Assembly (NCBI GenBank): GCA_019633425.1
Contig: WSUB01000130.1
Coordinates: 56,037-120,036, forward strand
Source: Tulasnella sp. 424
Lineage: Eukaryota; Basidiomycota; Agaricomycetes; Cantharellales; Tulasnellaceae
Reading direction: 5' to 3'
DNA: 64,000 bases
This document shows, in pieces, positions 1 to 12,492 of the stretch (within the stretch, counting starts at the first letter, position 1; every line of letters starts with the position of its first letter). The notes under the pieces are model-generated. The model worked only from the letters and a program-made list of their open reading frames with translations. It was not told the DNA's origin and searched no databases. Position numbers and translations under genes: made by a program.

Positions 1-1161
1 TGGATCTTGACGTGGATTAGAAAGGGCGAGGACGACGACAACGACCCGGAGGTCAAGAAACTCCGAGCCGGCCTGTCAAGCGCAATCTTGGTAGATACAC
101 CGAACGTCAAGTGGGATGACGTAGCGGGGTTGGAAGGCGCCAAGGATGCTTTGAAGGAAGCTGTCATTTTACCCATCAAGTTCCCTCATCTCTTCACGGG
201 CAAAAGGACACCGTGGCGTGGTATTCTACTGTACGGACCGCCCGGTACCGGAAAGAGTTATCTTGCGAAGGCGGTTGCTACTGAAGCTAAGAGCACGTTC
301 TTCAGCGTAAGCTCTAGCGACTTGGTTAGCAAATGGATGGGTGAATCAGAAAGGTTAGACGGTTGCCTCACTGCGGCGTAATCTATGACTGACAGGGGTA
401 GTCATTTAGACTGGTGAAGCAGCTGTTCCAGATGGCCCGAGAGTCTAAACCTTCAATTGTCTTCATCGACGAAGTCGATTCACTGTGCGGAACTCGCGGC
501 GAAGGAGAATCCGAAGCATCTCGACGTATAAAGACAGAATTCCTCGTTCAGATGAACGGCGTGGGTCACGATGACACAGGGGTGCTGGTTCTTGGTGCAA
601 CAAATATTCCCTGGCAGCTCGATAACGCCATTAAACGACGGTTAGTGGTCTTTCACATTTCACGGCGTGGAAGTGAGTCTGAAGGATCCGTCTGGCAGAT
701 TTGAAAAGCGCATATACATCCCGTTACCCGGAGCGGAGGCTCGGAAACGAATGTTCGAACTCAACGTTGGGACCACCCCATGCGAACTGAGCTCAAAGGA
801 CTACCGGGAGTTGGCAGAAAGGACCGATGGATACTCCGGTTCCGATATCGCCATTGTCGTGCGAGACGCTCTGATGCAACCCGTCCGGAAAGTCCTCGCT
901 GCCACGCATTTCAAGCCCATCCAAGCACCATCGAATGACGACCCCACCAAGGCTGTTACCAAATACACTCCGTGCTCGCCTGGGGACCCGCAAGCGATCG
1001 AGAAGAGTTGGACTGATGTCGGACAAGACGAACTCCAAGAACCGCCGCTTACAGCCAACGACTTTATTCGGGCTATATCCATTGTGCGGCCGACCGTCAC
1101 AAACGACGATATCAAGAAGCATATCGAGTGGACCCAAGACGCTGGTTCCGAAGGAGTATAG
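1..1161 (+). CDS. VPS4: Vps4-type AAA ATPase, 5' end missing
   Basis: This is the C-terminal part of the ESCRT-III disassembly ATPase Vps4, which acts on endosomes and at membrane scission sites. The visible exons are about 1-353, 410-640 and 699-1161. The P-loop GPPGTGKS, the Walker B FIDEVDSL and the second region of homology are present. The join across intron 1 reads [15 protein letters not shown], as in the family. After the AAA core come the beta domain and the C-terminal helix ([13 protein letters not shown]), and the protein ends with a normal-length tail. The N-terminal MIT domain and start codon lie left of the window; the first ~19 bases may be intron. It converges on the dynein gene with about 320 bp between stops. 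Recognition is confident; the 5' limit is unknown. Confidence 0.93.
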
Positions 1162-1481
1162 AATCAACCTTCACCAATGGACTGGTTATCGTTCGTTGAA
1201 TCTCGCACTTGCCTTTGGAATATATACTATGTATAGCGGTACTACCGACCTTTTGGGATGCATTGTCTCTAAATGGTGCGAAAAGCAGGGTATATTAATG
1301 ACTATGATAATGCAGGAAGCAAACGATGTGCAAGATTTAACGGGAGAGCCATATGAATGTGACGACAGGGTAAAGGAACGTGGAAGAGGGAGGATATCCA
1401 TGCTACAAAGAGTATACTGAGGGGGACAAATCGTGACAGAAACCAAAATCGTACAACTCGGATAACATCCACCAACGGGGA

Positions 1482-4400
1482 TCAGAACCGCCGGGATCCA
1501 CCAACTAAGCCTTCTATAGAGTGACTCTCCAAGTCGTGCCTTGCCTTGAGGATTGACGCATGCATTTCCTTCATGGCATTGCCGAGTTTGACACCGAATC
1601 GACTGAGGATGTCCCTCTGCCAGGAATCATATTTGGCGTTGACTTTTGACTGGACTTGTTCGTAGTCGATGACAACAACGCCGAAAGAACGCTGTGTTTC
1701 CGAATTGTCGAAAGTTGATCGGGTCTGCCTGATCTCTGTTAACAGCTGTTGCCAGTTCGCCAAGGAGTCGCCCAAGCGATTGAAGACGTATTCTGCCTCA
1801 AGGTCCCATAATGACTGGAACTGGAGCCATTTGGCAACGTACTCCTTGACCTGTTGAACCTTTGTTTCGATAAGAGTGAAAGGTTTCTCCAGGGTATTAT
1901 CGGCAAAGCGGGTTAGCTGTCGCGGGAAGAGTGATTAGAAAACGGGAATGCTAGTTCACAAATGCATCGCATACCAGGGAGACATAGGTCAGGTCGGCAG
2001 CCGCGCTGCCACTCATCTGTAGCCCAATCTCATATCGTGAGCTCTGCAAGCGTCGCTGGCGGCAGACGACTCCTGTAGAAGAAGCGCGTGTGAGCCCAGT
2101 GCAATTCCTACCGGAGACCCCTCCGTACGACATACCTAGCCATTCGTGCAGCTGCCGAACCCAAACCTCACGCGCGTACTCTATCGGAGGATCAAGGAAG
2201 ATAACTTGGTTCTGGATCCGGACTTCGTGGATGACTGGGGCGAGGGTGAGAAGTCCTTCTGAACTCTGGAGGTATTGGAGGTCAGTGCTGGCGTGCAGGT
2301 GGGGACGATCAATCCCCTCACCTTCTCTTCCTTGGTCCGTTTATCCCCTCTCCGCTTCAATGTGAGATCGCGGACCGTCAAATCTCGTCTCGTGTCGCCG
2401 TCATCTGTCCGGTCGAATTCTTGGCACCACAACTGGATAATGTCTTTCAAGCGGCCCAAGAGAATCCCCTCAACTCTCTGATCCAACTCCGCGACCCAAT
2501 GATCGAGATTAGCGTAGCCTTCAAGATTTAGTCGGTCGATCTATACCCCGCAAAAAATTAGCACAACTCTACAAGAGCCGAATAGTGAGTCCTACCGCGG
2601 CTTGTATTTTGCCAATGAGATCGGAGAACGCTTCGAAGGCGAACGAACAGGTGTGCAGCTCTTCAACAAGGCGACTAATCTCCTTGTAAGAGTCGATAAG
2701 AGAATTGGCTTTGTCCTGATCCGATGTGACGACCTCAGTGAATTGAATCCAACTACCTCCTTCGCCACATACCTGGAGCACAGATACAATGCTAGCAAAC
2801 TCTCGCACATATTGCACATGCTTATTTTCTCGTCCATCGCCGATTGTTGACCCCACGAACCGATGATCGTATGGGGACGAAAAATGCTCCCACTTCAAGG
2901 ACATCCCTACACCGTAATCGCATAAGTAGGGCACCGCGTAATTTGTAGGACGATGGCGTACCTTTGCCGATCATTTTCTGGGCATTGTTTCGGTGCTCCG
3001 CAATGAGCATCTCGATTCCCTTATTGCTGTCGATCAAGTCCAAAGTCTGCCCATAGGTCCGGACGGTCTCCATCAAGCTGACAGCATGAGGATACACCCG
3101 CTTGGCCTCCTTTGCCACGTTTGAAACTGCATGAGGAACAGAGAAGCCCAACCAAAGCAAGTTGCGAGTCTCCTTGAACAAAGTGATCGTCTGCGGGTCG
3201 AAATTGACTGCGAGCTGATACCCTCCCGTCCCCCCTCTGATGCGCATAACTTCGAAAAGGCGACCGTTGATACCCATGTCACGCCTGTTGATATCGTTCA
3301 GCCACGCCTCAAATACGGGCTTTGTATCTAGCTTCCGCCGGAAAGATGTAGACTCTGCTTGAAGCTTCTGACCCTCGGCGTAGAGCTCCCATCCTTTTCC
3401 GAGAACGTCTTCGACGCGCTTCATGTAAGTGAAAAGCTGCCTCTCGATCTGCCTCGCCCAGATGATAGCGCCGGCAATTGGAGGCAAATCTCGCATCTGA
3501 GCCATGTGGTACGCCTCGGAATGACGATATTGGGTTTTGAACTGCATGATAGTTATTGAGCGAACCAAACACTTAAAGAGGACGCCAGACGAACCTTATC
3601 ATGCAGTCGTTTGATGTCATCTTTGACAGAGTCGATCAGCTGTGTCTGGTATTCCTGGATGGCTCCTCGAATCTATCGGACCGATCTGTTAGTCCGCGCA
3701 TTCGCAGGCCCCATCGGCACCCAGACTTGCCTTCGGTCGGACGAAGAGACTATTGAACTTCGAGAAGACACGGAACATTTCGTTTGCATTCCGTGCTGTA
3801 CCAAGCCTATCTCTCAATCTAGCAATGATCTGATTTTCCACCCTTGCTACTCGTTCGTTATAAGCATTCTCTGCAGTGACCCAGATCTCGGTACCCTCTG
3901 AAAGTCCGACGGGCTCAGCAAGAACTCGTACATTCCATTAAGGCGCATAGACTCACCGACTGACACATCTAGCACATCAATGCTTTTGACGATCTCGTAC
4001 GCCTCTTTCACCTCTTCCTCCATGTCCATTCCACCGATATCCTTCCCGATATTGGCAAGACCACGCGTCGGGCCGGTCATCAACGCCAGCTGTTCATGCT
4101 GCTTCCTCCAATCTCGCAAGTAACTGGTACGCTCCATCAGCTTCGCATGGGCCGGTTGAATCCTAATCGGGATGAATTTCTCCGATCGACGACGCGTCAC
4201 TTCACGAGCGACGTTTGTGAACTCCTTGATCTGGTCGTCCCATGTACGGAATAGCTCGTGGGTCTGTCCCAATAGTCGATCGAACATTTCGTACGGAGTG
4301 TACGTGAGTCGATGAGATGTAAGGACGCGGAGGAGTTGGTCGTTGAAGTCCTTGGAAATGGCTTCAACGAGTGGAAGGGCTCGTCGAATCGGATATGGAG

Positions 4401-5780
4401 AAAGCTTCAGCTTCTTGTTGATATGGTTGAAGATGGCGATAATAGCTTCCTGGATTTTGTCCAAGTCCGTAGCCGACAGCAAGTCATTCAGTGGGAAGTC
4501 CTTCATCAACTGATTATACTTGTGCACGACGTCCGTAGCCTCCTTCAGACCAGTGTCGGCTATGAAAGAAACTGTGGCGTGGAATCGTTTTGCGTTGCGG
4601 AGGCAGTCGAGAACCATGTTGACTGCGTCGGACCGGAGCTGCGCTTCGATGCCTTCTAGTGCTCTCTCGAGACTCAGCCAGAAGTTGATTTCCTGAGACG
4701 CGGTCCCTGATGAGACATCCCGAGAGAGTTTTGTCACGCCTTGTATCGACTTGATCCATATGTTGACGTGTCCTTGCAAGGTGTTGAGGAATGAACTGTC
4801 GTTGAGTACATGTGCTGGAATGTGCGCGATGGTTGGTCGCACCCCCTGTGATCTTGCCTAAGAAGTAACGTGAGAGTAAGTATTCACTCCTTCGGAAGTT
4901 AGATGATCTGCAACGCACCAGTTCGACTGCTTTTCGTATTTGTGGGTGAATGATAAGATCCGTTTCTGGGATTTCGACGTTTTGCTGCAGATGTAGCAGG
5001 GAAAGCTCAAGCTCTGCAAACTTGCGCTTCGTCATAGGAATTCCTAAATAGGCCTCTCGAGTCAGATCTTATTGAAAATTCTGACTGCATGCTGCGGCCG
5101 TACCAAGTTTGCCATCCGCGTCTTTCCCGCTCCCTCGCGCACCCACGAACGCGTCGAACCAAGGCTTCACCGCTTGACTGACGACGGCGTGCAAACTCTC
5201 GTATGGTGTCTCGTCTCCGCCGAAAAGGTTCAATATATGCAGTTGCGATGCGAGAGGGACGAGTGTGTCGAGTACAGGGGTCCGTTTTATCAAAGCCACG
5301 GTACTGACGTGACGTGCTGAGTATGTCAAATGCGAAGTAAGGTGGTAGGAGTATATTGGCGGCCCTTCATCTACGCGAGGCAATCAACAATAAGGGAGGT
5401 GTGTGCAGATCCCTCGTCAGAACGATCGCAAACGCGAGCAATGAGCGACGGTGGGGAGGCGTACCTTCGACCTCCTCCTTGACTTTCTGGACATAAAGTA
5501 CGCTTCCTCCTTCGGCAGCAAACCTCGTCACTCGATCCTCGAATTCCTCGTCTAAGAAAAGTTCTTCCAAGTCCTCTGTTGTCGAGCCTATCACGGGTGG
5601 TAATAGCGCGAGCAGGTAGGACTTGAATAGCTCAGGATCAAATGCGGTAGGAGCGGCGGTCGTGCTGGTTCCGTTTGCTCCATTAGCCGATCCGTTGACG
5701 TCTGGCGCTAAGCCGCCGTTGTACGATGATGAAGTACCGTTGATGTGTTCGGTTGGGAAACTTGGCGAGAGCGCCGCCAT
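1482..5780 (-). CDS. dhc1: Cytoplasmic dynein heavy chain, tail half only (Dhc1)
   Basis: The product is the N-terminal tail of cytoplasmic dynein heavy chain, which dimerises and binds intermediate chains and cargo. The start chosen is the ATG at 5780 (MAALSPSFP), although an in-frame ATG lies at 5837. Exon 1 carries [16 protein letters not shown] and [12 protein letters not shown]. Later exons carry the DHC_N1 signature ([50 protein letters not shown]). The last exon carries NWQQLL and [18 protein letters not shown], typical of the linker-proximal stem. Then, after ESHSIEG, the frame ends at 1482. No linker, AAA modules or microtubule-binding stalk follow, and VPS4 comes next. A full heavy chain is over 4,000 residues; this is roughly 1,250-1,300 in about ten exons. 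Agaricomycetes are known to encode the motor half in a second gene. A GTTGGT donor just before the stop could give a different short tail. Confidence 0.88.
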
Positions 5781-5962
5781 TGAGGTTGGGGATATGGAGA
5801 TGAGGAAGGGGGTCGTTGAGAAAGTAGATGCTCGCAACGCCGACGCGTCTCGCTCGGTTCATCTCTACCAACCGACCAAGTAGAAGCACGAGGCCTTCTG
5901 CTTTCTTCGATTACTCCTTCCTTCAAGACTAACTCTCCGTTACTCATTAACGACTTGTAATC

Positions 5963-6483
5963 ATGTCTGGGCGTCAACAAAGAGTGATGGTGCAGCCCAT
6001 CGTAAGTCCAGGCTGTAATGAGTCCTCGCGATGTGGACTGAAGATCCTCTAAACCCGTTACCTCAGAACGTAATCTTCAAGAACCTCCAACAGGTCAGCA
6101 CTCTGAATATCTGTTGCTCCACGCGAATGCAAAATACTCATGTGGTTTCTGTAAACAGAGGACGAAGGTTGTAATATGGCTATACGATAATGTTGACATG
6201 AGGATAGGCGGGAGGATCATTGTGAGTGGCGAGCCACTCGATTTGGAACATCTCAGAGAGATTGACTGCCCTTCTGTCCCAGGGCTTCGACGAGTTTATG
6301 AATGTCGTGGTTGACGACGCGGAGGAAATCTATGTCGGCAAGAACGCAGCGGGACGACCAAATAGGTCATTAGGTATGCTTGGGCATCAGCTCTGGAATG
6401 TTATTTTTATTAACGTGCCCGTTTTAGGCCGTATTCTTCTGAAAGGAGATAGTATCACTCTCATCCAACCTGCTTCATCGTGA
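5963..6483 (+). CDS. SME1: Small nuclear ribonucleoprotein E (SmE)
   Basis: This is a core Sm protein of the heptameric ring on spliceosomal snRNAs. Five exons (5963-6001, 6067-6093, 6159-6221, 6283-6373, 6428-6483) give 91 residues, the normal SmE length. Sm1 is seen in VVIWLYDNVDMRIGGRIIGF and FMNVVVDDAEEI. Sm2 is seen in LGRILLKGDSITLI. Exon 2 is only 27 nt (NVIFKNLQQ). The start ATG is followed at once by MSGRQQRVMVQPI, as in other fungal SmE proteins. It is transcribed divergently from dhc1, with only about 180 bp between the two start codons, so the promoter region is probably shared. Confidence 0.92.
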
Positions 6484-7399
6484 AGAAACCTCTCACTGCT
6501 AGTGGTTTGGAGGGGAAAATATTTCGCCCCCTGTTCCTGCAACAAAATCGTGCTTATACATCTCAACAAAACCGTTTTTACTGGCCTAACCTTGTTGTAC
6601 TCCACTTACATACAATGTGAGAGCCTTTCCGCTCAAGAACAAGTCAAGCGCTGACCGTATGTGTGAAGAATTGCCCTTGGACGACTTGTTGCGAGATGTT
6701 GAGATTACGCATTTCTTAGTGCTAAAGTTGATTGAATCGTATCACTGCCGTATCTTGAAAGGTGAAAGCTAGGTCGTCAGAACAAGGACAGATGGACAAA
6801 AGGCTATGGTCAACTCCTCGAAGTGCCCGATGAGCCCATCCTATGTAAGCTACGTCTCCGTCAGATCTAACGGCGAACTTGGTAGCCTGTTCGATCTACC
6901 ATCCGGCTAAGAGTTCGGACTACCTCCACCGACGTTTGCTTCCATCTACGGCAAGAGGTGACCTAAAACCTAAGGTATCGGTCCTCCACCGCTGTCGTGA
7001 TTCTTTGCATACGGGACAACCTCTTGGGTTTCTTACCAACTCGTGGCTTGTGGGAGTTCGCGTTCTCATTACCGTCAAAATGAAGAAATACACGCCTGAG
7101 CTCGACCGGTGGAGGCGGACACGGGAGGATCGGCTGAACTACCGTACTCGCGGCCCGGTGCGGGCCGTATATTCGTGCGCGATGGTGTTCCGGTGGAGGG
7201 CGGCAAGCGAAATCAATGGAAACTAAAATGTCTCCGGACTTTCTGACCTCGTGGGGACTAGGCGGAACGATGGGGAGTTCAAGCGAATAAATAGCTACAG
7301 CGTCTGTGACCGAGACACGCACTTCCTCCTCTTGTAACCCCCTTCGTCCATCCCTCCACTCTTCGCTCAACCTTCTCCTTATACTCGCCTCACCCCGTC
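6484..7399. other. Intergenic region, no gene recognised
   Basis: This stretch of about 900 bp lies between the SmE stop and the alcohol dehydrogenase start. Open frames occur on both strands (for example 6879-7226 plus and 6963-7370 minus), but none shows a conserved motif or a convincing splice pattern. It probably holds the SmE 3' end and the dehydrogenase promoter. No RNA gene was seen. Confidence 0.5.
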
Positions 7400-8963
7400 A
7401 TGTCAGACAAGCCAGTAATCTTCAAAGGATACGCTGTTATCGATCCTAAGAATTGGGTAAGGACTGCGTTCTAAATCTGGTCGTCCGACTCAACGCTGAT
7501 TTCTCCTGTTTCTTCCGTTTCTCAGGATCAATTCGAAGTCATTGAGTATCAGCCGAAGACCTGGGAGGAGACCGATGTTGAGCTACGGATCACCCACTGC
7601 GGTGTCTGCGGTAGTGACGTGCATACCATCAACCCCGAAGGCTGGAAGAACACTAGGTACCCCATCGTCCCAGGGTACGTCAAATGCAGCACGACTAGGA
7701 TCGCCCAGCTCTTCAACTCACATAGCCTGTCCCTTCTAGTCATGAGATTGTTGGTGTAGCCACCCGTGTTGGTTCGCAGGTTTCCGGTATCAAAGGTACG
7801 ACGGCTTCCAACCATTAGGGTGACATGACTCACCGAAACCCTCCAATAGTCGGGGACCGCGTCGGAGTAGGCGCCCAGATCTGGTCGTGTGCGGGTTGCC
7901 GCGCTTGCAAGGACGGGCAGGAGAACTACTGCCCACAGATGACTGACACCTACGTGCGTCGTATCGAGATCGTCACCATTGAAGTCAAAAAATATTTAAC
8001 ACGCCTTTTAATCCCACGATAGAACGCCCAATATCCTGATGGTGTCATCACCCAGGGTGGATACTCGACTGCCATTCGTGCTAGGCACCGATTCGTCTTC
8101 CCCATTCCAGACGGTGTGGAGTCCAAAGACGTGCGTCGAGATCAAGTAACTCCAGAAGCAACTAACCACTGACTTGTGGATCTTCTAGGCCGCTTCTATG
8201 CTCTGCGGTGGTCTAACTGTCTACTCTCCTCTCGTCCGTAATGGATGCGGTCCAGGAAAGAAGGTTGGCATTGTTGGTGTCGGTGGATTGGTCAGTCACC
8301 CCATTTGGAGATCATCTTCACGTTCTAAGAAAGGTTAATTCGCGCAGGGTCACTACGCAATCCTATTCGCGAAAGCTCTCGGTGCAGAAGTTTACGCCTT
8401 CACTCGCAGCGACAAGAAGGCAGATGACATCAAGAAACTCGGTGCTGATCACATCGTTATCACGAGCGAGGAGGTAGACTTCACTGTCAACGCTATCGTT
8501 CTGCAGTTTCTGATATGCCCGTCCACTTAATAGGGCTGGAACAAACCCCTTCAGATGTCACTGGACTTGATTATCTCGACTGCCGACACCTCGCATAACT
8601 TCCCGATATCAGATTACCTCTCCATGCTTTGGGTCAACAGCTCATTCATCGCGGTTGGCTTGCCCGATGACGATTTGCCCGCTGTCAACGCCTTTACGCT
8701 CCTTAACAACGGTTCCAAGATCGGTGGTTCGCACATCGGGACGAAGGAGGAATGTATCGAGATGTTGAAACTCGCCGCTGAGAAGGGAGTTAAGCCATGG
8801 TACGTCTCTCGCTCCATATCGTCGAACTATTGAGCTGACGATGCCAATTTAACTCGTCAATAGGATCGAGGAACTCCCGATGAAGGACGCGACCAAAGCC
8901 ATCCAGGGCGTGAAGAACGGCAAGGCTCGCTACCGCTATGTCCTCACTCAGGACCTCGAGTAG
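7400..8963 (+). CDS. Zinc-dependent NADP(H) alcohol dehydrogenase, ADH6/cinnamyl type
   Basis: This medium-chain dehydrogenase interconverts primary alcohols and aldehydes with NADP(H) and is probably cytosolic. Nine exons (7400-7456, 7526-7674, 7740-7795, 7850-7953, 8023-8130, 8189-8290, 8348-8473, 8534-8799, 8864-8963) give 355 residues. The catalytic zinc site is visible as CGVCGSDVH, then GHEIVG across an intron. The structural zinc cysteines are in CAGCRACKDGQENYC. The nucleotide fold shows VGIVGVGGLGHYA, followed by FTRSDKK, a basic stretch that fits NADP rather than NAD preference. The C-terminal WIEELPMKDATKAI is typical of the ADH6/CAD branch. Such enzymes act on aromatic and branched aldehydes in wood- and litter-decay fungi; the substrate here is inferred. 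Confidence 0.9.
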
Positions 8964-9472
8964 ATGCCTTATACTTTATACTAGGCATCGTGTTTTAGCT
9001 AGAAAAAAGTGTAGAACACCCTCCATAATATTATCTACCAGTATTGAAGGATTCTCGTGCGCCAAGAAATACGGAGGCCCTACGCGTTCAACCATCAGCC
9101 AGCGATGGTGACCTATGGGAGGTTCGATTTTGTAGGGGCTGAACAGGTGCGGATGAGGTGTGTTGGATGGATGTAGGGTGCCACAGGCCAGGTTCATCTT
9201 GCTCCGGAAATAATAAATATCTCTGCGCAATTGGAGGCAGAGTAAGCCAGGCTGTCGAGGCTCGTAACCTAGAAGTCTAGCTCGCCGCTCGGAAGGAAAG
9301 GTGTGATCGACGGAAGAGAACGCGTTGAGGCAACCTGTTTGGCGATGTTGGCAAAATCCCTTCCGCGTCCGCCTCTTTTGACAACCCCTTATCCGCCTTG
9401 ACTCTCGAGCTTGCTGAATCCCGTTATTGCAACTCCTGCTATAGTACCCAATTCCACATAAATCTAGGACAC
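8964..9472. other. Intergenic region, no gene recognised
   Basis: About 500 bp between the dehydrogenase stop and the Rap1-like gene. A minus-strand open frame (8976-9485) has no recognisable domain and is probably chance. The base composition becomes visibly more AT-rich towards the next gene. Confidence 0.5.
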
Positions 9473-11776
9473 ATGGCACAACCACTGGTATTCTATAATA
9501 CTCAAGTTGGTGCCTGTCCGATTTTCGTGCAAAACGACGTCCAGCCTCCGCGCATTGTAGAACAAGTTAAGGATGATATTCAAGTAATTGTCTTTCTTGC
9601 CTCTTAGACCTAGATGGGCAAAACTGAAGTTGTAAACTGCTTCCTAGAGACACGGAGGCATAGGTGACCCTTCTTCATTCATTGCCTTTCTGTGTCATGC
9701 TGACTGACACCTGTCTTTCCGCCTCAGTGTTAGATGACCCCGAGGCCGCGATTGTCATCGTGATAATCGATCAGACAACCATTTTTGGCTCTCAACTGAG
9801 AGCAAAATACGGTGGAGCCACTGGCAATGCTGTCACTACAGGAAAAGCTGGTATGAGTAATTCTATTGATCCTATCTGACCAGGATTCAATGACCTAAAA
9901 TTTCTCTGCAGTTGTTACACAGGCCTGGGTCGGCGAGAGCATTCAACAGGGACGAATTCTCGGACCTCCAGAGTGGGGAGGTCATGGAATCCGCCGCCAT
10001 AATGTACAAACCTATTTTGGCAACCCAGGCCCCTGCAAACCCTCTCAAGACAATCTAAATCGAGCTCCAGGAAGTGGATCTTGCGGTTTGATGGACATAT
10101 CCCAACTCTCTCCTCTGGTCAACACCACATCAATAGTTAGTAACGCGCTTCGATCCGTATCCTTGCAGGACCAAGATGATATAGACATGAAACCGCCTCG
10201 CTCCCCAAGTAAGATCTTACTTCATATAAATTATTAGCTCATAATCCCTAACAGTTTTGCTTTATTCAAGTCATGGTGCCAGATGACGGACCAGTTGAGA
10301 ACTTTGCTCTGCTACCAGCCCCACCGAACACCCCTCCAGTTGATAACAGCATTTCTGAGGAAAACTACAGACCAGAGATGGAAGTCAGACAGACTACTAT
10401 GGCAGAGCAACCTGGTGTAGATAGGGAAACCTCAACAGGAAGCAACTCTGAAGGAGTCAACCAACTGGTTGATAGCGTCCAGGATCAGCCCTCCACCCCT
10501 GGTGCCTCACATTCCCTTGGAACAGCTCCAACCATAAACACACGTAGTCCAGACCGTCAAATAGCTGCTGAAGAACTGGAGGCATCAGGCTATTCAAGTT
10601 CCGACTCCTCTGGAGGGAACACCTGCCAGAGTGATGTCCGCTTTCAGGAAACCTGTAAGAAGCCTGAGCATCCACTTCCACTGGCATGGATGCATTATTT
10701 ACCATACTCATCATTGCATAGCACCTGAAACCCAGGACAACTCCTCTGTTTATGATCCAGAAATCATGTCGATTAGTGGCTTAAAACCACAGCCCCCACC
10801 AAAACATAATTTACGTCAAGGACGGGGACACAGATTCATAAGTAGACCAATTCCAGCATTTCATTCTAACTGCAACTGATCTGTTCAAGTAGAAACTGAT
10901 AGAGATTATCTTGTTGAGCTCTTTGAATGGTGGGCACTCAATCCACTGGCATTCTCAGCGGCTGGAATCTATGCCCGGGCTGCTATCGGTGTGAGTTCTC
11001 TCTTCATTCTTCCTGTGTTGCTTGCTAACACTTTATTGTAGATGCCATGGCATAGCGAAGGATCTATCCGGAACTATAGTACGATAATTCCCCCTTGCCC
11101 AACCCGAATGTTTCTAACTCCCTTGTTACAGTTCGCAGCAACCCAGAACTTTTTGGGAATCCACCAAAATTAAAGGGGCCAAGTCGAAGGTCCAAAAAGG
11201 CATCGTCCGAATATCGGCAAAATCAGGAAGTGCCTGATGGCTGCTCCTATAACTCGGATGATCCAGACAATGAAGAAAGTGATGACATGGAATCCTCCAG
11301 TATGAAACCTATACTCTTGGTAGAAATAAGAAGAAAGCGACTGAATTATTTTCTTGCAGAAAACTCTGATTCTGAGGATAATCCTGACTTTGATGACATG
11401 AATGATGGCTCAAGCTTTCACGACTTCCCCTCAGACTCTGAAGACTCTAGCAATTTTCACTCCATTGATGATCCTGATGATCAGGATAGATTCCTATCTA
11501 ATTTTGGAATGGACTCATCAGACGAGGAAGAACAACCCCACACCAAAGACAAGGGCAAAGGACCAGGTATTCGACCAAGCAGTGAAGTATTCCAGGCAAT
11601 GGTATATTTCCATGAGGCTCCCAGGCCCCCCTTTTTTTCCCTGCAGAACTGACCCAACCCTATTTTCAGGTTGTTAAACTCAGTGAGAACTTGGATGCAT
11701 TCTTTGAACAAAGCAATCAGCAGAGAAAGATGAAGCTCTGGGAGGCTTTTGCTAAATCAGCAAGTGCCAAACTCTA
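9473..11776 (+). CDS. BRCT and Myb-like protein resembling Rap1
   Basis: This is probably a Rap1-like chromosomal protein. Exons are placed at 9473-9583, 9648-9663, 9728-9850 and 9912-10208, then 10271 onward with further short introns. The N-terminal ~100 residues read as a BRCT fold: a leading strand (MAQPLVFYN), an HGG turn after the first helix (RHGGIVLDDP), a hydrophobic strand (AAIVIVII) and the helix-3 tryptophan in VVTQAWVGESIQQGRIL. Mid-protein, after an acidic Ser/Pro/Gln-rich linker, is YLVELFEWW then IYARAAIGMPWHS and IRNYIRSN. This resembles the Rap1-type Myb repeat (IY..LA...P.HTWQSWRDRY) but lacks its key tryptophans. A strongly acidic Asp/Ser region follows. The frame ends at 11776 after KLWEAFAKSASAKL, but a coding-like frame continues downstream. 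Rap1 identity is inference. Confidence 0.55.
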
Positions 11777-12197
11777 GGGTATTTCAATCCACTAACCATC
11801 AAAACAAGCGCCCACACCACAGTGCAAATAGCTATTATGAATGGCATCGGAAGCATCATAAGGAGCTGGAACTTGCTGCTATGAAACACCTTAGTGCTGC
11901 ACAGCCAACCTCTCATGGCAAGAGCAACCGGGATGGTGAGCTTCGAAACTCTTGGTGCGTTTCTGCATTAATTTGACCTTTTTGAAAGGTGGTCAAAGCC
12001 TGGAGCTAGCCATTCCAAATGATACATTGCCGAGCTCCCAGGTACCCAGTGCCTCCCTTACAAGCAGGTCCTCCGGCATGGGGAGTGATGCAGTGATTGG
12101 AACTGCCCCAACGGCATCCAAGAGAGCTATGAGAGATAATCAAAGCTCAACAAGACCGGCAAAGAAAGCCAGATTTTCACTGCCTGAGATTCCCTAA
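11777..12197 (+). other. Coding-like continuation of the Rap1-like gene in another frame
   Basis: An open stretch from about 11734 to 11940 reads YYEWHRKHHKELELAAMKHL in a frame different from the preceding exon. A GTGAGC donor and a possible acceptor near 11990 then lead to a Ser/Thr/Lys-rich stretch ending PAKKARFSLPEIP and a stop at 12195-12197. The composition matches the C-terminal region of the upstream gene, so these are probably its last exons. I could not find an intron that joins the frames cleanly. A frameshift or a missed intron is possible. Confidence 0.35.
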
Positions 12198-12492
12198 AGT
12201 TCCGAATCCCTCTATTTTGATTTTCCATTAGTCGGACGCTCATCAGTGAGGTTGAGTGTTTAATATTATAATGTTAATGGAACCTCGCACAACTCAGCAC
12301 AGTGGGTGCATAAGATAGGAAACCATTCTTGGGAGTCTACATACTCTGCAAAAGCGACTTCACTGTCGGAATCAGCGAGCTTGTGGCGCCGTGCGCGCAT
12401 GAGACCTGTTGCGGGGGCCGTCTTAAATTTAGCACAATTCCGTCGCAAATTCGAAAGATTAGAGATGTTGCCACCATCCCAGTCGCAGAGTA

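Noticed and set aside
1482..1775. Dynein gene seen as cut by misassembly
   Set aside because: A two-gene heavy chain is known in agaricomycetes, the stop is in frame and the flanking VPS4 is normal, so a true split gene is more likely.
6963..7370. 135-codon minus-strand ORF upstream of the alcohol dehydrogenase
   Set aside because: No motif and it ends against the dehydrogenase promoter; low support.
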